From an uncultured Eubacteriales bacterium (GTDB lineage: Bacteria; Bacillota; Clostridia; Christensenellales; UMGS416): a DNA stretch of 11,034 bases. The stretch covers positions 1 through 11,034 of the forward strand of contig UQLW01000058.1 in assembly GCA_900542005.1 (NCBI GenBank), in the 5' to 3' direction. The notes below the pieces were generated by a model that searched no databases, had not been told where the DNA came from, and was given only the letters and a program-made list of their open reading frames with translations. Shown piece by piece: positions 6,102 to 11,034 of this stretch (positions within the stretch are counted from its first letter, which is position 1; each line of letters starts with the position of its first letter). The position numbers and the translations under genes were made by a program.

Positions 6102-7105
6102 ACCAGCTGGGCCACGGCTGATAGCTCCTGCTGGCCCAGGCTTTTCAGATAAGCCGCCAGGCGCGCCCGGCCCGGGGCCCAGCCCTTGAGCAGCACGCCC
6201 TCGCCCTCGAACAGCAGCTGGCCGGCTGCCGGGGTAAGCAGCGTATCGCCGGGCCGGACCGGCCGCCCTTCCACCATACCGTATCCTTCCACCAGGGTAT
6301 AGGTGGCAAAGCAGCCCAGCCGCGCATCCGCAAGGCGGCCCGATACAACAATCTTCTCCAGGGCGAAGAGATCGTTGCAGATATAGAAGGTATGCAGCTG
6401 CCCGTCGATGGAGACTGTCATGCCCTGGACAGGCGCGGCGTTGGCCCCATCGAAATCCGTCACCGCCATGGCGCGATCCACATGCAGCTCACGGGGCTGC
6501 CCGGTGGCCGCGTCTACCCTGTCCCAGTCATAGAAGCGGTAGGTTGTGTCGGAATTCTGCTGAATTTCATAGATAATCATGCCTTCGGTAATGGCATGCA
6601 GGCGGCCCGCCTCGATATTCAGCACATCCCCCGCCTTCACCGGCAGATAGCGGAGCGTATCGGAAATCCGCCCCTCCTCCAGCGCCGTGCGGAATGCCTC
6701 CCGGCCGCAGCGCGTACCGAACACCAGCTGAGCCTGAGGCGGGGCCTGCAGCACCACCCAGGCCTCGGCCTTGCCGCTTTCACCGGGGGCGCAGTTGGCA
6801 TCGGAGGGATGCACCTGCACCGAAAGCTTCTCCTTGGCGCCAATGAGCTTAATCAGCAGCGGAAATCGGTCCGGCTCCGGCTGCTCGCCCCAAAAATCCA
6901 CGCCTAAACGCCGCGCATATTCGCTGAGAAGCAGGCCGTCATAGGGTCCGCCCTCAATGCGGCTTTCCCCTTTTCCCTGGGCGGAAACCTCCCAGGATTC
7001 GCCGGTGCTGTCGCCGGTGGGCTTGCCGAAATAATCCCTCAGCAGGGTGCCGCCCCATAGGTGGGAAAAGAAGGCCGGCTTCAGAAAAACAGTCGCCTGA
7101 TCCAT
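6098..7105 (-). CDS. manA: Mannose-6-phosphate isomerase, class I
   Basis: Encodes 335 residues, close to the short Firmicute ManA form. The zinc enzyme interconverts mannose-6-phosphate and fructose-6-phosphate in the cytoplasm, linking mannose use to glycolysis and supplying precursors for GDP-mannose. Visible features are WGGTLL (17-22), ESWEVSA (36-42), the metal-binding QVHPSD (Gln97, His99), Glu114 in GKAEAWVVL, His170 in AGRLHAI, and the conserved EIQQNSDTTYRFYDWDR block (180-196) with Arg190. All four expected zinc ligands are present. AAAGGAG lies 6 bases before the ATG at 7105. It is the first gene of a five-gene operon whose other members have no direct link to mannose. The divergent glycosyltransferase could use mannose-derived donors, but that is speculation. 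Confidence 0.95.
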   Translation of the reverse strand: MDQATVFLKPAFFSHLWGGTLLRDYFGKPTGDSTGESWEVSAQGKGESRIEGGPYDGLLLSEYARRLGVDFWGEQPEPDRFPLLIKLIGAKEKLSVQVHPSDANCAPGESGKAEAWVVLQAPPQAQLVFGTRCGREAFRTALEEGRISDTLRYLPVKAGDVLNIEAGRLHAITEGMIIYEIQQNSDTTYRFYDWDRVDAATGQPRELHVDRAMAVTDFDGANAAPVQGMTVSIDGQLHTFYICNDLFALEKIVVSGRLADARLGCFATYTLVEGYGMVEGRPVRPGDTLLTPAAGQLLFEGEGVLLKGWAPGRARLAAYLKSLGQQELSAVAQLV

Positions 7106-7134
7106 GATGCGCTCCTTTAGATAGAATTGTCTCT

Positions 7135-7162
7135 ATTATACATACTTTCCCGGGCGCGTCAA
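7135..7162 (-). promoter_or_regulatory. Promoter of the manA-to-rhomboid operon
   Basis: The minus strand carries TTGACG (7162-7157), a 16-base spacer and a perfect TATAAT (7140-7135). The predicted start near 7128 gives a leader of about 22 bases before the manA ATG. This is the only strong promoter seen for the five genes. Confidence 0.8.
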
Positions 7163-7180
7163 ATCTTTCTCAATTGACGC
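7156..7180. repeat. Inverted repeat between divergent promoters
   Basis: GCGTCAA (7156-7162) and TTGACGC (7174-7180) are perfect complements separated by 11 bases. Each arm contains the -35 box of one of the two divergent promoters. A protein binding this symmetric site would control both operons, but the symmetry could also simply follow from two TTGACG boxes facing apart. Confidence 0.55.
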
Positions 7181-7202
7181 GGTCTTCAATCTCGGCTACA
7201 AT
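7174..7202 (+). promoter_or_regulatory. Promoter of the acetyltransferase-glycosyltransferase pair
   Basis: TTGACG (7174-7179), a 17-base spacer and TACAAT (7197-7202). A second, perfect TATAAT at 7207-7212 has no good -35 partner. In the leader, GCGGGC (7219-7224) can pair with GCCCGC (7233-7238) just before the AAGGAAGG ribosome binding site. Confidence 0.75.
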
Positions 7203-7257
7203 ATTCTATAATATAAAAGCGGGCACGGACAGGCCCGCCGCTGAAAGGAAGGATCCT

Positions 7258-7854
7258 ATGCTTGGAGGATTGCGCGTGGCTACCGCCGCTGACGCCGCCC
7301 AGCTTCTGGCCATTTATGCGCCCTATGTGCTCCATACGACCGTTACCTTTGAAACCCAGGTGCCCACGGAACAGGCCTTTGCCGGGCGCATTGCAGGCAC
7401 CCTGGGCCAATTCCCCTACTTGGTTTGGGAATCGGCCGGCGAGATTGCCGGATACGCCTATGCCCACCGCTTTGCCGAGCGCGCCGCCTATGACTGGACA
7501 GCCGAGGCCTCCATTTACCTGGCGCCTGCCGCCCAGGGCACAGGGGTGGCCCAATGCCTCTACGGCGCGCTGATCGAGCTGATGCAGGCGATGAATTATG
7601 TCCATCTTTACGGCGTCATTACCCATCCAAACCCCAGAAGCGAGGCCTTTCACAAATCCATGGGCTTCGAGCTGACCGCCTATTTCCCCAATGTGGGCTA
7701 TAAGCTAAACCGCTGGGTAGACGTGGTGCATTACCGCCTGCCGCTGTGCCCCCTGCCTACGCGGCCGGTGGATACCGTGCCCTTTGCCAACCTGCCGCAG
7801 CGGCTGGTTCAGCGGGTGCTGACGCGCCACTCGGGCGCCACGATCGATGGATAA
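7258..7854 (+). CDS. GNAT acetyltransferase, phosphinothricin/methionine-sulfoximine acetyltransferase-like
   Basis: Encodes 198 residues. The first 165 match the Pat/MnaT subgroup of GNAT enzymes, which transfer acetyl from acetyl-CoA to the amino group of amino-acid analogues. Features are RVATAADAAQLLAIYAPYV (6-24), TTVTFETQVPT (27-37), YDWTAEASIYLAP (78-90) with the typical aromatic and acidic residues, the acetyl-CoA loop AAQGTGVAQCL (91-101), and HPNPRSEAFHKSMGF (123-137). The usual Q/RxxGxG/A loop is kept as QGTGVA. The last 35 residues (LPLCPLPTRPVDTVPF onward) extend past the usual end and have no visible match. The ATG at 7258 has AAGGAAGG upstream, and an upstream TTG in the same frame would fall inside the promoter. 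Its TAA overlaps the next gene by 8 bases. True substrate is unknown; the family is often over-annotated as herbicide resistance. Confidence 0.88.
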   Translation: MLGGLRVATAADAAQLLAIYAPYVLHTTVTFETQVPTEQAFAGRIAGTLGQFPYLVWESAGEIAGYAYAHRFAERAAYDWTAEASIYLAPAAQGTGVAQCLYGALIELMQAMNYVHLYGVITHPNPRSEAFHKSMGFELTAYFPNVGYKLNRWVDVVHYRLPLCPLPTRPVDTVPFANLPQRLVQRVLTRHSGATIDG

Positions 7855-9019
7855 GCAGGGCCTGGTGCTGGGGCAGTATATCGACTCCTACCTGCCGGCG
7901 GTGGATGGCGTGGTGATTACGGTTCAGAACTATGCCCGTTACCTGAACCGCTTCCCCCAGAGCCGCTGCTATGTGGCCAGCTCCGACCCACCCCGGGGAT
8001 ATCAGGACAGCCAGGAGTTCCCCGTCATCCGGTATCATTCCGTGCCGGTGTTTTCCCGCCCGCCCTACCGCTTCGGCATCCCGCTATTGGATATGGAGTT
8101 CGTAGCCACCCAGCACCAGCTCGACCCCCATCTGGTCCATGCCCACAGCCCCTTTGCCGCAGGGCTGGAGGCGCTGCGCATCGCGCGCATGCGCCATATC
8201 CCCTTGGTCGCCAGCTTTCATTCCAAGTATTATGACGATGTCTACGCGGCCACAGGCAACCGGGTGCTGGCCGAGCGGGCGGTCGATATCATCGTATCCT
8301 TCTACCGGCAGGCTGACGCGGTATGGACGGTCAACCAAGGAACGGCCGCTACGCTGCGGGACTATGGCTATCAGGGCGAAATCACCATCATGCCCAATGG
8401 GACGGACTTTATTGCGCCCGAGGATGAGCAAGGGGCCGCCTTGGCGGTGCGCCAGCGCTACCACCTTGACCCTGCCAAGCCGCTGCTGCTTTTTGTCGGC
8501 CAGCATATCCTTCAGAAGAACCTGATGCTGATTCTGGAAGCCTGCCGCCTGCTCAAGGACCGCGGCAGGCCCTTCAGCCTTCTGCTGGTGGGCGAGGGCA
8601 ACGCTTTGGACGCCCTGAAGGCGCGCTGCGTCCAGCTGCAGCTTGAGGCAGACGTAACCTTTGCCGGGCCGGAAAAGGATCGTGCCCGGCTTTGCGAAAT
8701 CTATACCGCGGCCGACCTGTTCGTCTTTCCCTCCCTATACGATAACGCCCCGCTTGTGGTGCGGGAGGCCGCTATGGCCGGCTGCCCCGCTGTGATGGTG
8801 GCGGGCTCCAACGCCGCCGAGGACTGCCGCGACGGCGAAAACGCCTACCTTTGCCAGGCACAGCCGCAGTCGCTGGCTGATACGCTGATCCGCGCTCTGG
8901 ATGATCCGCACCGCGCCCTCGTGGGCCAAAGGGCCCGGGCCCATCTGGCGCTCCCCTGGGAAGAAGTTGCCCGCCGCGCTCTGGAGCAATACAAAATCCT
9001 TATAGCCGCACGAGCCTGA
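7847..9019 (+). CDS. Glycosyltransferase, GT4 family (GT-B fold)
   Basis: Encodes 390 residues with two Rossmann-like halves. It transfers a sugar from a nucleotide-sugar donor to an acceptor, most likely a membrane lipid or surface glycan. N-terminal features are the acceptor loop SYLPAVDGVVITV (14-26) and VHAHSPFAAG (97-106). C-terminal features are IMPNGTD (181-187), FVGQHILQKN (216-225), LLVGEGN (246-252) and PSLYDNAPLVVREAAMAG (295-312). The GT4 donor-binding E-x7-E motif appears as D-x7-E (Asp299, Glu307), a variation I believe is tolerated in Firmicute glycolipid-type GT4 enzymes. The DGV motif and this YDN variant hint at a diacylglycerol glucosyltransferase-like role, which is inference. 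The gene starts inside the end of the acetyltransferase gene (ATGGATAA overlap). No clear terminator follows before the tRNA-Thr promoter. Confidence 0.9.
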   Translation: MDKQGLVLGQYIDSYLPAVDGVVITVQNYARYLNRFPQSRCYVASSDPPRGYQDSQEFPVIRYHSVPVFSRPPYRFGIPLLDMEFVATQHQLDPHLVHAHSPFAAGLEALRIARMRHIPLVASFHSKYYDDVYAATGNRVLAERAVDIIVSFYRQADAVWTVNQGTAATLRDYGYQGEITIMPNGTDFIAPEDEQGAALAVRQRYHLDPAKPLLLFVGQHILQKNLMLILEACRLLKDRGRPFSLLLVGEGNALDALKARCVQLQLEADVTFAGPEKDRARLCEIYTAADLFVFPSLYDNAPLVVREAAMAGCPAVMVAGSNAAEDCRDGENAYLCQAQPQSLADTLIRALDDPHRALVGQRARAHLALPWEEVARRALEQYKILIAARA

Positions 9020-9050
9020 TCACCTTTTTTCGGAAAAAGAAAAAAATCAC

Positions 9051-9079
9051 TTGCTTTATGCGGGAAGCTGTTATATAAT
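9051..9079 (+). promoter_or_regulatory. Promoter of tRNA-Thr
   Basis: TTGCTT (9051-9056), a 17-base spacer and a perfect TATAAT (9074-9079), preceded by an A-rich tract (9033-9047) that could act as an UP element. The tRNA begins about 32 bases after the expected start point. Confidence 0.75.
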
Positions 9080-9117
9080 AGCAACTGTCCCGTGCGGGTG
9101 TGTGGTGATAGTTGCCT

Positions 9118-9193
<76 letters not shown>

Positions 9194-9200
9194 AAGGAAA

Positions 9201-9228
9201 GGGTTGTCGTAGCGACAACTCTTTTTTT
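9201..9228 (+). terminator. Intrinsic terminator of tRNA-Thr
   Basis: A 9-bp stem (GGGTTGTCG at 9201-9209 with CGACAACTC at 9213-9221, one G-T pair) closes a three-base loop and is followed by seven T residues (9222-9228). A second small hairpin, CTTCCT/AGGAAG at 9251-9266, has no T run and is probably not a terminator. Confidence 0.92.
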
Positions 9229-9411
9229 ATCTTACCTAAATTAATCCCCTCTTCCTTAGTAGGAAGGGTATCGATCATATTCCAGACAACGCCCCCTTAA
9301 TCCGTTCTATCTTTAGGCCATAATGAGAATCTATTGTATAAACTTGTTATCATCTAAGTGCAGTATTAACACGTTTTATAAGGCGGTTTAGCATGAAAAA
9401 AAAAGCAAGCC

Positions 9412-9930
9412 TTGCCCACCCGGTATTGGATTTATGTACTCATCTCCATTCTATTATTCATCTTGCTGTTCATCGCTATTTTCATCACAGTAGCTGCGAC
9501 ATCCGGGAAAGAGCTTCACGAATTTAGTCAAAGAGATGGACAAATTTTCGCCGTCTATCTGATTTCGTCAGCAGCCATAGCAGCTGTAGGGTTCTATTTC
9601 GCATTTAAAGCGCAAAAAATTCATATCATGTGTGCGAAAACCCATTATGCCAGTTATCAATATCAGGGGATTGATCCAAATGATTATGAGGCGGTATGGT
9701 TCGACTCTAGCAATAGCGAACGAGCGCTTATTTCAAAAGCCGGTGATACCTATATCCTAGAGGTTCAGGAGCTAAATGAAAAGGAAGAAAGATGGGCTTC
9801 TGTGGAGGTTGTTCACTCAATTCAATCCATTGATGAAATAAAAAAATTGCTCTTCTACGATTTTGATTTTTTCTGCGCTGAAAATTCTGTCATTGACAAA
9901 TGGGGCAATGAGGACTTCAGGAATCTTTAG
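9412..9930 (+). CDS. Hypothetical two-helix membrane protein; start codon broken by an A9 run
   Basis: The open frame from 9412 (TTG) to the TAG at 9930 encodes 172 residues. Residues 6-29 and 44-66 are strong hydrophobic segments, and 70-172 form a charged, probably cytosolic domain (from KAQKIHIM onward) that I do not recognise. The TTG has no ribosome binding site. A convincing start lies upstream: ATG at 9393-9395 with AAGGCGG six bases before it. However, nine A residues (9396-9404) follow and put this ATG out of frame; with eight A the protein would begin MKKKQALPTRYWIYVLI and flow directly into the first helix. From the ATG as given, translation stops after 44 codons. Either the run is a sequence error, a natural frameshift, or a slippage site. 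Base composition is clearly AT-richer than neighbours (about 30% GC in 9841-9900 against 57% in 8461-8520), suggesting recent acquisition. No strong promoter was seen in 9229-9392. Confidence 0.65.
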   Translation: MPTRYWIYVLISILLFILLFIAIFITVAATSGKELHEFSQRDGQIFAVYLISSAAIAAVGFYFAFKAQKIHIMCAKTHYASYQYQGIDPNDYEAVWFDSSNSERALISKAGDTYILEVQELNEKEERWASVEVVHSIQSIDEIKKLLFYDFDFFCAENSVIDKWGNEDFRNL

Positions 9931-9959
9931 TCCGCCGCAGATGTCCCTTCATATAGCAC

Positions 9960-9986
9960 AAAAGAACCGCCTAGCGCGGTTCTTTT
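9960..9986. terminator. Bidirectional terminator between convergent genes
   Basis: The arms AAAAGAACCGC (9960-9970) and GCGGTTCTTTT (9976-9986) are perfect complements around a five-base loop. The symmetric A and T ends make it usable on both strands: for the membrane-protein gene from the left and the acetyltransferase gene from the right. The stop codon of the latter lies in the loop. Confidence 0.85.
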
Positions 9987-10639
9987 AGCATCTCAGGAAC
10001 CGTGTCCAGCGGCCTTCTGGGCGAAAACCGTCCGCTGGATACGTCGTAGCCCATCACCGACAGCCTGTGGTAGGCTGCCTCTGGCATCATGGATTTCAGC
10101 ACCGGTATCGATGAGGCCAGTCCGTTCTCTCGCCCGTCGATCACCGGCATATCCAGGAAGGAAAAGCCCAAATCGCTATACAGCTTGATGGCCCGGTAGC
10201 TGGAGGGCTGCGTATGCAAAAAGACAGGGAAATCCTGCGGCTGCAGCTGATCTAAAAGCGCAGACAGCAGCCCCCGTCCCAACCCTATCCCCTCATATCC
10301 CTTGAGGACCTTAATCCAATGGAGCGTCCAATACCGGCCATACTGCAGCCAGGTAAAGCCCGTGCCCACAGGCTGGTCTGACGCATCGCATATGACCTGG
10401 CAGCGCTCATAAAACAGCGCCTCCTGGGCCCTATAGGTGCGGTTGAAGTAGTCCGTCATGTATTCATCGTAGGCGCGCGCAAGCCCCGGCTCGTCAAAGG
10501 GCATGGCCTTCCACAGCGCCCATTCATCCCGGCGCAGGCTGCGCAAATAAAAGCCCTGGGGCATGGGCGCCAGCGCCTCCCGGCGCAGCGCCGGGCAAGC
10601 CATAAATAGGTTAAGGTCTGGAATTTCACAGTCCTTCAT
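9971..10639 (-). CDS. GNAT-family N-acetyltransferase
   Basis: Encodes 222 residues. The acetyl-CoA binding core is visible as LHWIKVLKGYEGIGLGRGLL (106-125), where GxGLGRG forms the pyrophosphate loop, followed by VFLHTQPSSYRAIKLYSDLGF (139-159), the C-terminal GNAT helix and strand. Residues 1-105 provide the variable substrate-binding part, including GFYLRSLRRDEW (29-40), and about 50 residues follow the core (SIPVLKSMMPEAAYHRL onward). The acetyl acceptor is unknown. The ATG at 10639 has GAGGAG seven bases upstream. The final codons (MLKEPR, stop TAG at 9973-9971) form part of the bidirectional terminator. It is a single-gene unit, unrelated in sequence layout to the other GNAT at 7258-7854. 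Confidence 0.88.
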   Translation of the reverse strand: MKDCEIPDLNLFMACPALRREALAPMPQGFYLRSLRRDEWALWKAMPFDEPGLARAYDEYMTDYFNRTYRAQEALFYERCQVICDASDQPVGTGFTWLQYGRYWTLHWIKVLKGYEGIGLGRGLLSALLDQLQPQDFPVFLHTQPSSYRAIKLYSDLGFSFLDMPVIDGRENGLASSIPVLKSMMPEAAYHRLSVMGYDVSSGRFSPRRPLDTVPEMLKEPR

Positions 10640-10680
10640 GCTTTGTCTCCTCGGCGTTTACTATCGTTGATTTGGCTATC

Positions 10681-10709
10681 AGTATAGCCCTTTGGCGCGG
10701 TGGGCGCAA
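10681..10709 (-). promoter_or_regulatory. Likely promoter of the acetyltransferase gene
   Basis: The minus strand has TTGCGC (10709-10704), a 17-base spacer and TATACT (10686-10681). The expected start is near 10674, a 35-base leader before the ATG. The -35 box is weak (3 of 6). Confidence 0.55.
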
Positions 10710-10757
10710 TACCGGGGCATGCTTTGGGGATGAAAAAAGGCAGGCTCGCGTTTTAAA

Positions 10758-10781
10758 GCGCCCCAAATTGTGCGCCCCAAA
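10758..10781. repeat. Tandem direct repeat GCGCCCCAAA near the insertion-sequence end
   Basis: GCGCCCCAAA occurs at 10758-10767 and again at 10772-10781, 14 bases apart start to start. The second copy, in the context TGTGCGCCCCAAAA (10769-10782), resembles a TG-starting terminal inverted repeat of an IS3-family element; the first copy would lie just outside. The opposite end is not in the window to compare. Confidence 0.4.
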
Positions 10782-11034
10782 AGGCGCCTATGTAGGGGAA
10801 TATGAAGCTTTAAGCAAAGAGGTGTCGCGCAAGCGGCGCTTCTTCAGTCTTTGACTGGATACGCTCGTGGTTGTAGCAGTGGATATAGCGGTTAATCATT
10901 TCATTTATTTCAGAAAAAGCAGCCGGTTTGTGTCGGTAGATGCATTCGGTTTTCAGAAAGGATTCCGCCATGGCGTTGCCATACGGATTTCCTTTCCTTG
11001 ACATAGACGGAGTAATGCCGTATGCTTGTGTCAG
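10769..11034 (-). mobile_element. IS3-family insertion sequence, one end only
   Basis: The transposase C-terminus plus a candidate terminal repeat mark the 3' end of an IS3-family element that continues past the right edge. The boundary at about 10769-10771 is inferred from the TGTGCGCCCC sequence; the stop codon of the transposase at 10810 is about 40 bases inside it, which is normal for this family. Whether the element is complete cannot be seen. Confidence 0.5.
10810..11034 (-). CDS. IS3-family transposase OrfB, C-terminal fragment (cut by window edge)
   Basis: The frame stays open from the right edge to the TAA at 10812-10810, giving the last 74 residues; the apparent ATG at 11004 is internal. 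It shows the hallmark end of the DDE integrase core: GITPSMSRKGNPYGNAMAES, where the Glu of AES is the expected third catalytic acid, then KTECIYRHKPAAFSEINEMI and NRYIHCYNHERIQ, a pattern shared by IS3 and IS150-group transposases. The family makes OrfAB by programmed frameshifting, with OrfA lying outside the window. Compared with the usual ESFFxTLKTE pattern, this copy reads ESFLKTE, apparently three residues shorter, which may be a natural variant or a small deletion. Confidence 0.88.
   Translation of the reverse strand: MTQAYGITPSMSRKGNPYGNAMAESFLKTECIYRHKPAAFSEINEMINRYIHCYNHERIQSKTEEAPLARHLFA

Noticed and set aside
9020..9050. T6 run after the glycosyltransferase as a terminator
   Set aside because: No stable GC stem precedes the T run; only a weak T/A pairing is possible.
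9300..9390. Promoter for the AT-rich membrane-protein gene
   Set aside because: TATAAA-like sequence at about 9337 lacks a good -35 box at normal spacing; in AT-rich DNA such matches are expected by chance.

Overview
The window looks like chromosomal DNA of a fairly GC-rich Firmicute, probably a clostridium-related anaerobe. The evidence is AGGAGG-type ribosome binding sites before nearly every gene, canonical sigma-A type promoters (TTGACA/TATAAT class, several with extended -10), CCA-encoding tRNA genes, an EF-Tu N-terminus close to clostridial versions, and a tightly packed Lrp-type regulator plus PLP aminotransferase pair. Assignment below class level is inference. Most of it is housekeeping; the accessory parts are the AT-rich stretch after tRNA-Thr (about 9229-9960) and the insertion sequence at the right edge.

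Left part, all on the minus strand. A hypothetical membrane-anchored protein and a DusB-type tRNA dihydrouridine synthase form one unit (1855 down to 244). It is followed by a strong promoter, tRNA-Gly(CCC) and the first 16 codons of EF-Tu, which runs off the left edge. Upstream of this unit sits a compact, apparently complete small gene (2110-2223): promoter, good ribosome binding site, 37-codon reading frame and a perfect 15-bp hairpin downstream. I do not recognise the peptide, and this is the most novel-looking item in the window. An 11-bp direct repeat lies just upstream of both the peptide promoter and the promoter of the neighbouring operon.

Centre. A five-gene minus-strand operon runs from a promoter at 7135-7162: manA (mannose-6-phosphate isomerase), an RsmB/NOP-family rRNA cytosine-5 methyltransferase, an Lrp/AsnC regulator, a class I/II aminotransferase and a rhomboid protease. 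The first three junctions are 4-base stop/start overlaps and the last gap is 8 bp, so translational coupling is likely. Divergent from it is a plus-strand pair whose genes overlap by 8 bp: a phosphinothricin-acetyltransferase-like GNAT enzyme and a GT4 glycosyltransferase. The two divergent promoters have -35 boxes that form a perfect inverted repeat.

Right part. tRNA-Thr(GGT) has its own promoter and a clean intrinsic terminator. After it comes an AT-rich gene for a two-helix membrane protein whose best start codon is put out of frame by a run of nine A residues. A bidirectional terminator separates it from a minus-strand GNAT acetyltransferase, whose stop codon lies in the terminator loop. 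The window ends inside an IS3-family transposase (C-terminal part only).

No CRISPR array, phage module, secretion system or recognisable defence cassette is visible. I see no complete new multi-gene system; the leads are the small-peptide gene with its shared upstream repeat, and the poly-A frameshift.
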